Assembly: GCA_905221605.1 (NCBI GenBank) | Contig: CAJNDS010002239.1 | Span: 22,501 to 86,500, forward strand | Source of the DNA: Symbiodinium natans | Lineage: Eukaryota > Sar > Dinophyceae > Suessiales > Symbiodiniaceae | DNA length: 64,000 nt | Direction: 5' to 3' | Shown: positions 28,051 through 38,731 of the stretch, one piece after another | Numbering within the stretch: position 1 is the first letter of the stretch | How the letters are laid out: each line of letters begins with the position of its first letter | Program-made: the position numbers and the translations under genes | Notes under the pieces: model-generated | Databases searched by the model: none | What the model was told of the DNA's origin: nothing | The model's input: the letters and a program-made list of their open reading frames with translations, nothing else

Positions 28051-28559
28051 GTTCTTTGATGGGGTGGGTTAGGGGTTTAGGGGTTTAGGGGTTTAGGGGT
28101 TAGGGGTTAGGGGTTTAGGGGTTTCGGGATGCTCTCACCCTGCGTATCAACCAGCCCTAGTGTTGGTTCAGGGTCTGTCTAGCTTCTTCTTCCCCCCCCG
28201 GCCACCCCTTCCAATATTCTTTATGTTTGGGTTTGTGGCCCAATTCTTTTTGAAGGGTCTGAAAAATCCCGTTGAAAAGAGCTTTGAGGGTTTGGGTTTA
28301 GGAATGGTTACAAGCCGAAGTGCGCTAAGAAGTCCCAGTCCAACTCCAACTCCTTATCTGAAGGTTCATGGGTAGCCATATGTAGGGTTACCCAAAACCC
28401 TACATGAGGTTTTTAGCCAGCTAGAGTTCTCGTTATCTTACTTACAACCCCACATCTAACACGTCCAAAAGTCCAAGACCCCGCTCAGGGAGCCCCAGAT
28501 TGACGCCCTCAACTTCCCACACCCGAAGCCTGAAACCCCCCTAAGCTCTGCACTTGGAC

Positions 28560-29234
28560 CCTAAACTCTGGGACCTTACATCTTGCATGTGAAGCCTTCG
28601 ACCCTCAATGCTAAGCACTTCTCTGGCAATAAATTCCGAGCTCTTTCTAAGTTTCGTGCAATGCCCAGGGATCAGCACCATCGAGACCTCAACCCAAACT
28701 CAGCCCTTGGCTGCTTTGCAGCTAAGGTGGGACATGCCAGGACGACATGCCATCAGGGCTTGTGGGTTTGGGGTAGCAGGGTAGCAGAGGTCTTCCCTAA
28801 ACCCTTAAACCCTCCACCCCAAACCCTCTACGCAACGTGGAAGCACAAAAAGCTCCATGGAGGACGAAGTCGGGCGAATCCCTCGATTCAAAGAAGGCCT
28901 GGGCCGTAGAAGAGGAGAGTTCTTGAAGGTACCCTAAAAACCAAACTGGGGTGTGGGGCTGGCGGTCTATGTTGCAACAGGCTTCTTCTTCTTCTTCTTC
29001 TTCTTTCTTCTTCTTCTTCTTCTGACTATTGTTTTTGTGTGTGTTTATGTGCATGTTTCTCGGTCTAAACCTAAGCCTTGGGATGTTCCCCCTAATGCTA
29101 ACAGTCCTTAATAGGGATGATAGTACCCCCGATTATAATCCCTACTAAGGACTGTTAGTATAAGGGGGACCAAAACCCCAAACCCTAGACCCTAAACACC
29201 ACCCCGGGTGCTTCCCAAATGTTGCAACAGGCTT

Positions 29235-29265
<31 letters not shown>

Positions 29266-29530
29266 TAATTCAAAGTAAAAGTATTAGTCTTATTGTCATG
29301 AATATAAAATCATTATCACGGTTATTATTGTTATTATTACTATTAGTGTTGTTGTTATGTTTATTGTTATTATGAACCTTTGATTATGATTACAATTCTG
29401 ATGATGATGATGACGATGATGATGATTATTATTGTTATCATTATTGCTATGATGAATATGAATACCAACATATTACTATTGATATGAATATTGACATTAT
29501 GAATATTAATATTAAGTAGTATCGCCATTT
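28560..29530. other. Unique DNA, (CTT)n microsatellites and AT-rich trinucleotide stretch
   Basis: (CTT)n at 28981-29024 and 29228-29265, each preceded by GTTGCAACAGG, flank a family-B element (29076-29170). 29270-29520 is AT-rich with GAT/ATT repeats. No gene seen. Confidence 0.7.
29076..29170. mobile_element. Family-B element
   Basis: CCTTGGGATGTTCCCCCTAA; inner arms AACAGTCCTTAATAGGGA and TCCCTACTAAGGACTGTT are inverted copies. Confidence 0.8.
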
Positions 29531-30275
29531 GATGATGATGACTATTACGAGTATTGTATGTATTTGTTTATGTGTGATGTTCTTTGTGGAGGTGGGTCGG
29601 GGTGGGGGGGGGGGGGGGGAGGGTTCGCCCTTGGCATGTTTTTTAGTTCGGGGGTTTTTGGGTTTGTTGGGTTTTAGGGTTTGCTGGGTTTCTTCGCCAG
29701 GCACTCAAAAGACGGGGATCTGGCGATTTGCTGCCGGATGAGCTTCATCGATTGGCATCTTGGCCAGACTCACAGCTCCGAGGCCACGTTCCATCGCCCT
29801 CAAAAAAAAGGCGGCAGCTTCACTCCGTCTGCAAAACCCCTCAGCCCTCAAACCCTAAACCCAAGTTCAAGCAGTTTTCAGTGGTAGAGTCAGATGGACT
29901 CCAAGCCTCATCTTCCCCCTTATATCCCTGTCAAGGAGCTGTTAGGTATAGGGGGGGGAACATCCCAACGCATCCCAACGCTACTCGCGTTTTCCACATT
30001 CCGCGATCTCAGGAGTGCAAAGAGGACGACATGGGCCAGGCCCGACTTCGATTCATCCGACCTCCAAGACCCCTTATAAGGATTTTTTTGGAGTCTCTCT
30101 GATCGCGCGTAGGGTTTAGGAGTTTGGGAGTTTGGGAGTTTGGGAGTTTAGGAGTTTAGGAGTTTAGGAGTTTCGGAGTCCAGGGTTCGAAAAGGCCGCC
30201 GGGGGGAGAGCGGGGAGCTGGTGTCCGCAAGAAAAAGCACGGGAGTCCAGCGCGCCCCCTCTGGTGGCGACGAAG

Positions 30276-30322
30276 GTCTTCACGATCCAGCAGGCCTTTC
30301 CGACGGTCGACTCTGCGGGGAG
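30276..30322 (+). CDS. Exon VFTIQQAFPTVDSAG
   Basis: Acceptor CGAAG|G in phase 0, GC donor in phase 2. Reads on from VAWKGA at 28050 in phase. Confidence 0.4.
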
Positions 30323-30339
30323 GCCTCCGGGGGGAGGTG

Positions 30340-31860
30340 TTGGGAGGGCGGCGTGGCTTTGGGGGGGATGTACTTGAGGTGGTTCGTCCGGGTAGTAATT
30401 ACTTGAGCTCCTACAGAGCCATAGAGATATGCGTGGTGTTACAAACCGTCAGAGCCTACTTGAATTTTTTGGGGTTTCTTAAACCCTAAACCCTACGCCC
30501 TAAACCCTGCTAAACCCAAAACCCTAGCCAAGTCTCGGCCTACTTGGGGTTTTTAGGGCTTTAGGGCTTTTGGGGCTTTCGCGGCTTTTGAGGGCTTTTG
30601 GGGCCTTTCCGGGCTTTTTGGGCTTTTTTTGGGGGGTTTTCGGGTCTTCCTGGAAGCTTTTTGGGGATTTGGGGCAGCTTTTTGGGCAAGTTGAGGTCGT
30701 TTTTGTTCAAGGGCTCTGAGGCCTTTTGGGCTTTCAGGGGTTCTGGGCTCTCGTCGCAGGCGGCACAGCAACGCAATGGTGCCAGAAGAGCTCTCATGAA
30801 CAAACCTGCGGCCGCTTTTTAGCCGCTTGGTGGTTTTCGAAATTAGGGGTACCTTGTTGGGGTCCTGATTATAAGGGAAATCCTACTCTGGGGGGGGGGG
30901 GGTTTATGTTGGGTCTCTTATTTTCGCAAACCCCCGACTTGTTTCTGCGGTTGGTTCGGGGCTCAGGGTTTGTGGGTCGTCGGGTTTCAGGGTTCAGGTT
31001 GAGGGCTGACCGGTGACGGCAGTGTCGCTTGTGCGCGACACGGCGCAAGCTTTGCGTGTTGTTCCGCGTTGGTGTGGGGGTTGGCGTGACGACAAAAGCC
31101 ATGTGCATAGAGGATCCATGGATGACCTTAGACGGTTCCATCTCGAATGGGGGAATTCCTTGGGAGAAGCGTCAGGATTCTTTTAGGCTCTTGCTGTGCT
31201 GAAGCATCAAAACCCCCCCCCCCCCCCAAAAGACCAAAGCCCAAAGGTTGGGAACATGCTCGCCGCAGGAATTTTTTTCCAACCCTCACTCTTTCACATT
31301 CGAGGGCCCAAGCTGTAAGCTGCCTCGAGAACAGGTGGATCTCCTATTCCTTTTTTGCTGCAAGGCCCCTTGCCGTGCGTGCGCGTAACAGAGAGATCCC
31401 TAAGCCCGAAATCTCAGAGGCACGAAAAGGGCATCACTTAACCCCCCATTCCCGGGTCACGAGGATGACACACCGCGGTCCACCGAAGGAAGCCTCCAAC
31501 CCCCTACATTTCCGAAAAGCCCTTCCTAAACCTCCTTCTAAACATCCCTAATGGCAGCCTAAACCCTAAACATCCCCTAAACTAAGCCGGGAAAGGGGGT
31601 CTGGAGGGTTTTTGGGGGTTGAGGGGTTTAGGGGCCTAGGGGGTTTAGGTGTAGGAATGAGCCCCACACCCCGAACCACGGTACTGGATCTGGATCTCTT
31701 CCCAACCGACCGCAAGCCCTACCTTACACCTCAGGCTCAGGAATAAACCCCCAAGTCAAGCACCACATTGAGGTCACCGACCGAGGGGAGAAAGAATTCT
31801 GGGCGTGCCTCGGGAAAGAGTTGGGAAAGAGATCTTCCTTCAAGGATCCTCAACCCCTGA
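30340..31860. other. Unique and G/T-rich sequence, no assigned exon
   Basis: TTTTGGGG-rich 30540-30740, a family-E element near 30844-30945, a C-run at 31207. Open frame 31147-31551 without a recognised motif. Confidence 0.5.
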
Positions 31861-31937
31861 ACCCTAAACCCTAAACCCTAAGCCCTAAACCCTAAACCCT
31901 AAACCCTAAACCGGGCTTTCGGCTTTGGGACTCAAAG

Positions 31938-31981
31938 GCTGCTTCGACCTCCGCAGCGAGCATGCTTGTCGGTTCATGAGG
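31938..31981 (+). CDS. Exon CFDLRSEHACRFMR
   Basis: Acceptor TCAAAG|G and GTGGGG donor. Its entry phase differs from the exit at 30322, so an exon between is missing. Joins in phase to 32142. Confidence 0.4.
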
Positions 31982-32141
31982 GTGGGGGTTTAGGGCTCAG
32001 GGCACTGTTGGCTAGCCCTAAACCCGAAGCCCCAAACCCTAAACCCCAAACCCCAAACACTCAACCCTAAACCCTAAACCCTAAACCCTAAACCCTCAAC
32101 CCTGAACCCTAAACCCTTGTGTTCTGCAATGTGAGGTGCAG

Positions 32142-32222
32142 GAAATGCTGGGCCTCGAGCCGCATGTTCGTCCAGCACCTTCGGCAAAAGAGAGAGGGCC
32201 CGGATCTCCTCTTTACTTACAC
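32142..32222 (+). CDS. Exon EMLGLEPHVRPAPSAKERGP
   Basis: Acceptor GTGCAG|G, phase 0, ending SPLYLH before a GTGGGG donor and a TTTAGGG array. CCCTAAA repeats precede it. Confidence 0.45.
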
Positions 32223-32379
32223 GTGGGGGTTTAGTTTAGGGTTTAGGGTTTAGGGTTTCAGGGTTAGGGTTTAGGGTGTAGGGAAATAGGGGGTGCCTTT
32301 CTTGGGGGTTCCCTTTGAGGGGATTCTGTGCTATTTGGGGTAAAACAAGTGGTACCCCCCCTCTTTTGGGAAATGCCCC

Positions 32380-32960
32380 ACATGTCGCCTTAGCCCATGC
32401 TAGCAGCCTCGGAAGAATTGAGAGGTCCGTGTGACAGCCTCTTGCTGAGGTGCATTTCCTGCCACGTCGCCTCTCTTTCGCAAATCATCTTGCAGTGTGC
32501 CTTATGTAAAGGCGCATGGTTAATGTTGGTTTTTAAGCTGCGGTTGAAGTAGCCGGAGCTTCATCTCGGGCTATTCTGAGAGCCTTGTGTCTGAGGAGTT
32601 GATAGTGGGCGCGTCTGTCGCTGTGCGGAAGTAGTCATGACAGGCATGTTGTGGACAGTGTGTCCACGATGTTTCAACTTAAGTCTTTCCGCTTTTTGCT
32701 GGGATGTGGTGAGCTGTGCAACATCTGATGTCAGAAAGTGTGTGTCTGCTTGATGAATAGTCAGGCGCTTGCACTTTGCACGTTTGCCATGGTTGCCATG
32801 CCTTTTCACTGGGGCGGGGGGGGGGGGATGGACTTTGTAGGTACAGAGTGGAGTCTTCGAGGTGCCCTTTAACAGGATCCTGTGTTTTCTTCATGACCTA
32901 CTTAGTAGCACGTTCTGTCCATCCTTACACCCCAAACCCAGAGACATCCCCCCTCAACCC
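32380..32960. other. Unique sequence, nothing recognised
   Basis: Short open frames on both strands and a G-run at 32815-32828; no domain or splice pattern stands out. Confidence 0.6.
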
Positions 32961-33096
32961 CATCCCTAACCCTGGCACATCCCCTGATCATGCCCTCCAG
33001 ACCACGTCCCCAAGCCCTAAGCCCTAAACCCTAAACCCTAAACCCTGAACCCCGAAACCTGTCACGCACCTGTCGTGTGCGCGGTCGGCCACCCAG

Positions 33097-33162
33097 GCCA
33101 CGGGAGTGCAGGATGCGTCGCAGAACTGCAAGCCCATGTCGCCGCAAATGCAGCGACGGCCC
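33097..33162 (+). CDS. Exon ATGVQDASQNCKPMSPQMQR
   Basis: Acceptor ACCCAG|G in phase 0, agreeing with 32222. Lies between CCCTAAA arrays on both sides. The GC donor is approximate. Confidence 0.4.
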
Positions 33163-33168
33163 GGCACC

Positions 33169-33437
33169 CCTAAACCCTAAACCCTAAACCCTAAACCCTA
33201 AACCCTAAGCCCTAAACCCTAAACCCTAAACCCTAAACCCTAAACCCTAAACCCTAAACCCTAAACCCTAAACCCTAACTCTAAACCCTAAACCCTAAAC
33301 CCTAAACCCTAAACCCTAAACCCTAAACCCTAAACCCTAAACCCTAAACCCTAAACCCTAAACCCTAAGCCCTAAACCCTAAACCCTAAACCCTAAACCC
33401 TAAACCCTAAACCCTAAACCCTAAACCCTAAACCTAA
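33169..33437 (-). repeat. Longest CCCTAAA array, about 269 bp
   Basis: Nearly perfect, about 38 units with three variant units. 325 bp from the copia insertion. Confidence 0.97.
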
Positions 33438-33756
33438 ATCGAAGAGTCTCAAACATCGCAGACGACAGGAACAAAAGCAACGGTTTAGAGATTCAAGCGG
33501 ACAAGTTTGCCAGAGAACTCAGAGGAACCTCGACAGAGTGAAGCTGCCGTGTTCTGGATCAGGGTTTGGGGTTTAGGGTTAGAGTTTAGGGTTTAGGGTT
33601 TAGGTTTAGGGTTTAGGGTTTAGGGTTTAGGGTTTAGGGTTTGATGAGCCCGGGGGCCCTAAGGGCCCTAAAGTGCTCAAAGCCTGAGTCCTTCAACCTC
33701 GGCACGAAGATTTTTAAAGCCTTAAGGCGTGTCAAGCGACCCAAGCCATCCGAAAC

Positions 33757-33761
33757 CCCTA
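33757..33761. repeat. Target-site duplication CCCTA, left copy
   Basis: Matches 42157-42161 exactly and abuts the LTR terminus. The right copy is the first unit of a CCCTAAA array, so the target was telomere-like repeat DNA. Confidence 0.9.
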
Positions 33762-34069
33762 TGATGGTGAAGATTAGGGGATGGGGTGTTGGTTATCATA
33801 GAATAGTGAGTCGGAGTAGGGCTGCCATGAAATCTACGTAGTTGCAAAGGCACGTCGTCTAGAGAATCGTAGCTATCCATGATGCATAGGGTAGCAGTGC
33901 ACTCCGCGGTAGATCCAAAACCCTGAAGGAAAAAACCATCCCCCAACTCTCCAGAGATACTTCTCGATTTTGCGTGTCTTGAGCCCCAATGCCGCGATGT
34001 CATCCTTCGCAGGGGCCATGCTATTCCTCTCAGCTCGAAAGGGTACACTTCTCGATTTGTGCACCAACA
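33762..34069 (-). repeat. 3' LTR of the copia element
   Basis: 308 bp, identical to the 5' LTR except for one transition at 33958. It ends at CCCTA (33757-33761). Confidence 0.95.
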
Positions 34070-34078
34070 CTCCTCCTC
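34070..34078 (-). promoter_or_regulatory. Polypurine tract GAGGAGGAG
   Basis: Nine purines on the element's sense strand abut the 3' LTR, the expected site for plus-strand priming. Confidence 0.75.
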
Positions 34079-34489
34079 GGCTGAGGGGCTGTGCTGCCGA
34101 TGCCGTCCAAAGCTGCACAAATGAAAATTCGAGACTAGTTTTTTCGCCGCTGCTCATTAGCAACAAAACTGGGTCCAGCCTATGGATCTTGTCTGGTGCC
34201 CCCGGGACCAGTCTTGTGTCATACGGACACTTTCTTGTTTCGAGGTGCTTGAAGTTCTTGGCTCTCTCGGCCCACGCGGCGTTTCTGGCATCCTATGGCA
34301 GAAAATAAAAATCTTCAAACACATGAGTCTTCCTCGGCAGCTGGACTATTCCTTCGGCTGCCTCGAATTAGCAAACTCTAGAGCAAGCTTCCAGTGCAAC
34401 CTACTACCTCTTTCCGGGACAGTAGGGTCTGCCTGCTTGTCTCCCGAGCGAGAACTTCATCAGAGATAGCGATGGTGCTTCGGAGGTCT
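34079..34489 (-). other. Copia 3' untranslated region
   Basis: 411 bp between the pol stop and the purine tract, with no long frame in the pol direction. The opposite strand has short open frames (33970-34308, 34182-34469) with no recognisable motif. Confidence 0.6.
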
Positions 34490-37400
34490 TCACTCTGCAG
34501 TGTTTTCATGAACTCCTAACATGTCCCTTGCTTTGGCTAGCCTTGCAGCAGGAAGGATCTTCGTCAATCCATCTGCAGCTAACTCGGTTCCAGGACAGTG
34601 ATTCAATCTCGCCCCTGAAGCCTCCAAATGGTCTCTGATGTACGAACAACGTAAGGCAAAATGCCTCGTCCGCTGATCTTCTGCAAAATATCCCGGTTCA
34701 AGTAACTGTTGAATCGAAGCTATGTTGTCGCCCTGCATGTTGTGTTCTATCTCGTAGCCGGTAATACTCTGGATCAAGTGTTGCATCTTACATCCGATTT
34801 GTAATGATGTCCCCAAGGCATCCAGCTCGGCTTCTGCAGGCGAATAAGCTGTGAGTGTCTGTTTCTGGCTCCGCCAGGCAAGTAAATGGCTTCCCCAAAT
34901 CACAGTTGTCCCCGATCTCGATTTGCTGCCCCCCGGTGCCCATGAAGCGTCGCTAGAAGTGGTTATCGCCTTCCCAGCGTCTCCTGCGGCATATCGAATT
35001 CCAAAGTCCTGGGTGTAGCGAAGGTGTCGCCACATCGCCTTGAGTGACTTCAAGGTTTCGTCAGGGTTACAAGACATATGAGATGCCAGGACCCCAACTG
35101 CAGCGCTCAAGTCCGGTCTTGTGCGCAAACTGACCCAGAGCAGAGCTCCCACCTGGGACTGACAATCTCGCAACTGCTTGTGATACATCTCATCTCTTGC
35201 CTGCGGAACGATATGCCCTTCGTTCAAGCATGGTAGGGACTTGCATCCGTTGAAGGTTTCCCATCCGCGACTCTTGAGCTCGTTCTTGATCCAAGCTTCT
35301 TGCGTCAAGAAAAGAGAATTGTCGGACAGCCTCACGATTTGAATACCAAGGAAAGTCGCTTGTTGTGTCACTTTCGTTGTCTTGTTTGCCATCTGAAAGG
35401 AGTCCCCTGCATTCATATTCAAGGTTGCATTTGCCAATACCGCTTGAAGTTTGGTGTTCCAAGTGCTGAGGATTAGAGCTCCTACTCTCTGAACCACCTC
35501 TGGTTCTCCTGCCAAAAGTCCGTCGTCGACGTACATCGCCAGGACCCCTGCCACCTTGTCCGGATGGTCAACTTGCACTATTCGCCACAACCCTGCTGTA
35601 ATATCCCATGGAATCAGCTTCAGATCCCCAAGCTCATGTCCTTCTTCCGCCTTCAACACAGCATAGTTCAAGCGTTGGTCGCGAGCCCTTTCCCAAGCCT
35701 TAGGTGCAGCCCTGAGACCATAAACTGCTCTCTTGACCAGCCATATCTCGTCTTCAGCTGCCTTGGACAATCGCCTGAGAATTGGTGGGGGACGTAGCAA
35801 AATAACCTCGGAGTCATCCAGTTCAGCATTCAAGAAAGCGGTGACAATGTCCATGGGCGCGCACACCCATTTGGGATTCTGTGCAATCAAGCTTATAATC
35901 GCCCTAATTGCTTCCGGTGGGACGTTACTCGAGCGAAATTTCGGATCTCCACGCTTGATATCGTAGTCATAGTTTCCGCAAGCTACCAGGCGAACCTTTG
36001 AACGGTATGTGTTCTCATCATTCAAGTTGACTGGTGGGACCTTTCCGTCAGGTCCGGGCATCCCGTCTGGCTTCGCAGTTAATACCAGTTTTGATGGTAA
36101 CGTCTTTGGAAGTGGTTCGCTGGGACTCAAGCCTAGTGTCTGTCGCAACGTGGCGGTGCTCATCCTCACTAAGGCCTGCTTGTCTTCGAACATCGTGACC
36201 AATTCATCTTCCAAACCTGCCAGCCATTTCTTCCGTTTCCACTCTGGTCCATCCGAGAAGACTCGCGTATCAATGCAAACGTGTTCTGCACTTTCATCGT
36301 CACAGCCCGTTGCATCCGTCAAGGCCCTTGCTTCCACTTTGTATGCCTCTCTTTCAGTCTCCCGTGACCACACCTTATATCCGGATCCTGCTGGAGACTT
36401 GTTTGCGCTTGTAGTCTCTGCTCTGGCAACATAAGCGTGTCCATAATCGGTGAAATTCAACGCTGAAGTTAGAGATCCCAAATCGCCAAAAGCAGTCAAC
36501 CTTGGTTCATCTGCTAGTTCAGGTCCTTCATTCCTTTCCTCCATCGTCAAGATATCACCTTCTGGGGGCGGCTCCCATTTGATGTCGCCTGCAGAAGACA
36601 CCCAAACCTTCTCGTCCGTCTCCGGATTCAAGTGAATCTTCCATTTCTTCCTCGGGATGTCCAAAAATCTTGGACTATAGGTTCTGAGCACAGCCTCGCG
36701 CCCATTTCTCGTCACCAAGACGAGCGCTCCTCCAGGACAGCGATCATCGTTGCAAATGAACCTTCCTTGCTCTCCTCTGGGCCTCATTCCGTCCACCTGT
36801 TGCGGTTTATACATGACATTGTCACCCATAGACGGTGCATCCACAGGAATTTTTCCAAACAAAACCATCTGTCGTTGTTTGAAGGTGTATTCTCGCATAG
36901 CCATGAACCAGTACTTCACAGGAAACTTGGAGTGCAGCAGAAGTGATATTGCTCCCGCTTTTATCTTTTGAACCGCTCGCTCAGCTCTTCCGTTTGCCTG
37001 TGGGTGGTAAGGCGCCGACACGGTCCTCCAAACTCCTACCTTTGATGACATGTCTTCGAACTTAGCTCCTGCAAATTCACCCCCTCCGTCTGTGTGGATT
37101 CGAACCAATTCTGGAGCACCCAAAGAGTAAAGTCTAGCGATGATCTGTATTGTAGCTGCTGCGGTTTCCTCTGCTGTTTTCGTCTTCAATCCAACAGAAT
37201 ACAACAAAGCCTCGCCAGAATTCAAAGTGTAAACTCCTATCAGAGCATATCGGAATCCCTCCATGCTTGCGATGTGTGGTCCTGTCAAGTCAAGTGAAAG
37301 GACAGCCTTGGAAGTAGTTGCGGGATCCAAGCGTTTGTGCGGCCGAAGTGCACCTCTAGACAACTTGCAGTCTGGGCACTCTTTGTCATAGAGCCCTTGA

Positions 37401-38731
37401 TGGCATTTCAGCTCAAGGTCCTTCAGAGCCTTCCCATACCTATCCTGCTCAAAGCTGTCAGCGAACTCCGGAGCGATTTCCGGTTCCGCCAGGAAAGCCA
37501 TGGCTTGCTCTGCCGTCAGGTCAGAGACTTCACGCGTCTGTACCCTCTCGTTACATCCCTGAATGTCCCAACCTAACAAATCCCGTTCACTATCTCCATG
37601 ACCCATCCTAGTCTCATCCTGAACCCTGCAAACATCTTCCCAAAATTCCTCATGTCCCTCACAACCAAAACCTTTCTCCTCCTCAAGACCCCCAATAGCA
37701 ATAGGGCTTAATAGCTCGGGCTTAGGGGTGTGGTTGTGGTTGAGCTGGGTGATGGAAATCTGCGCTTGCGATTGAAGGTCTGCCTGCTGCTGCGGCTCAC
37801 TTGTTGGTCGTAACGAGCTTCCCGGGATGCGAAAACCAAGAGATCTGAGAACGTTCATGTCATCAGCTTGGAGTCTCCTCCAACCACGCGGAATATATCC
37901 AATCATGACACGCCTTGTCCCACCACGGTAATCTTCAGTCCCATGAAGTTGATTTCCGAAAAATTGTACCACTCGTCCATTTGCGGTTGGATGCAACTTT
38001 CCTGGTCGAGGAGGTTCTCCTTCCTTCACCGTTCTCCAAACAGCCTTCGAGTTTTCTGACTGGGTCTCAGGTTGTTCTATCCATAATTCGCCTCCCTCGT
38101 AGGTGGTCATGCCGATTAACGTGGTTGCAAACGTGCAATCGTTCGGATCCTTGTGCGGTTTAAAGATCACGTCCTGAGACACGGTGATGGCCATGAAGGG
38201 TTCATCTGTCTTCTGTCTCATGAAGTTTGTAAGGACCTTGGTCAACCAAGGTCTTGCCTTTGTCACTCGAGTGACTCCTCCTAGGCCTCCTCTTTTCCAG
38301 CTGCCAAACACCCACAAATCCAACATCTTCTCCTCGTTCGAAACCTTGTTCATGCGATTTGTTTTCACAGCAGGAAGTTGCGCTTCCTTCAACGCCTTAT
38401 TGACCTCTTCCAAGGTCACTGCTCGGTCTTCCTCCACCAGCTGTCTAGCAAACTCCTCACCATCGCAAGACAACAACGCGTTCACCTCTGAAGTCTTCTC
38501 CTGTTCGACGATGAAGTCTTCTAGGTTGGTCCACGCCACCACTTCTCGGGATTGTGGTTCCGCATTTCCCTGCGCCATTGAACAGCAAGACTTGTAGTTT
38601 CGTGACAGTAAGGGTCTTAAGCGTCGAAAATGTTCCCACCTCAAATAGGCAACCCATTCTGAATTTGTAGCTGTATCCAGTCTCCACCCAGAATTTCCGG
38701 CATCTGCAAGTGTGCTCCCTCTTTGTTCCAT
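34490..38731 (-). CDS. Copia Pol: dioxygenase-like domain, integrase, reverse transcriptase, RNase H
   Basis: 1413 codons from a Met at 38731; the frame is open upstream to 38758 and is -1 relative to gag. Residues about 175-290 form a 2OG-Fe(II) oxygenase-like domain: H193-x-D195, a GGELWI strand (213-218), H263 and R273/R274. Integrase: Cys pair C452/C455, then D481, D548, E584, with exactly 35 residues between the last two. Reverse transcriptase: D961 in APMDIVTAFLNAE and YVDD at 1067-1070. RNase H: D1261, E1300, D1335, D1387, ending ADGLTKIL. All catalytic residues are intact. Expression needs a frame change from gag, or its own transcript, which trans-splicing could supply. Confidence 0.95.
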   Translation of the reverse strand: MEQRGSTLADAGNSGWRLDTATNSEWVAYLRWEHFRRLRPLLSRNYKSCCSMAQGNAEPQSREVVAWTNLEDFIVEQEKTSEVNALLSCDGEEFARQLVEEDRAVTLEEVNKALKEAQLPAVKTNRMNKVSNEEKMLDLWVFGSWKRGGLGGVTRVTKARPWLTKVLTNFMRQKTDEPFMAITVSQDVIFKPHKDPNDCTFATTLIGMTTYEGGELWIEQPETQSENSKAVWRTVKEGEPPRPGKLHPTANGRVVQFFGNQLHGTEDYRGGTRRVMIGYIPRGWRRLQADDMNVLRSLGFRIPGSSLRPTSEPQQQADLQSQAQISITQLNHNHTPKPELLSPIAIGGLEEEKGFGCEGHEEFWEDVCRVQDETRMGHGDSERDLLGWDIQGCNERVQTREVSDLTAEQAMAFLAEPEIAPEFADSFEQDRYGKALKDLELKCHQGLYDKECPDCKLSRGALRPHKRLDPATTSKAVLSLDLTGPHIASMEGFRYALIGVYTLNSGEALLYSVGLKTKTAEETAAATIQIIARLYSLGAPELVRIHTDGGGEFAGAKFEDMSSKVGVWRTVSAPYHPQANGRAERAVQKIKAGAISLLLHSKFPVKYWFMAMREYTFKQRQMVLFGKIPVDAPSMGDNVMYKPQQVDGMRPRGEQGRFICNDDRCPGGALVLVTRNGREAVLRTYSPRFLDIPRKKWKIHLNPETDEKVWVSSAGDIKWEPPPEGDILTMEERNEGPELADEPRLTAFGDLGSLTSALNFTDYGHAYVARAETTSANKSPAGSGYKVWSRETEREAYKVEARALTDATGCDDESAEHVCIDTRVFSDGPEWKRKKWLAGLEDELVTMFEDKQALVRMSTATLRQTLGLSPSEPLPKTLPSKLVLTAKPDGMPGPDGKVPPVNLNDENTYRSKVRLVACGNYDYDIKRGDPKFRSSNVPPEAIRAIISLIAQNPKWVCAPMDIVTAFLNAELDDSEVILLRPPPILRRLSKAAEDEIWLVKRAVYGLRAAPKAWERARDQRLNYAVLKAEEGHELGDLKLIPWDITAGLWRIVQVDHPDKVAGVLAMYVDDGLLAGEPEVVQRVGALILSTWNTKLQAVLANATLNMNAGDSFQMANKTTKVTQQATFLGIQIVRLSDNSLFLTQEAWIKNELKSRGWETFNGCKSLPCLNEGHIVPQARDEMYHKQLRDCQSQVGALLWVSLRTRPDLSAAVGVLASHMSCNPDETLKSLKAMWRHLRYTQDFGIRYAAGDAGKAITTSSDASWAPGGSKSRSGTTVIWGSHLLAWRSQKQTLTAYSPAEAELDALGTSLQIGCKMQHLIQSITGYEIEHNMQGDNIASIQQLLEPGYFAEDQRTRHFALRCSYIRDHLEASGARLNHCPGTELAADGLTKILPAARLAKARDMLGVHENTAE

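Noticed and set aside
33722-34120. 132-codon frame on the minus strand over the 3' LTR
   Set aside because: It is the LTR-borne copy of the Gag N-terminal frame, running out of the element; no gene.
35564-38597. Plus-strand frames across the pol region
   Set aside because: Antisense shadows of pol with no motifs.
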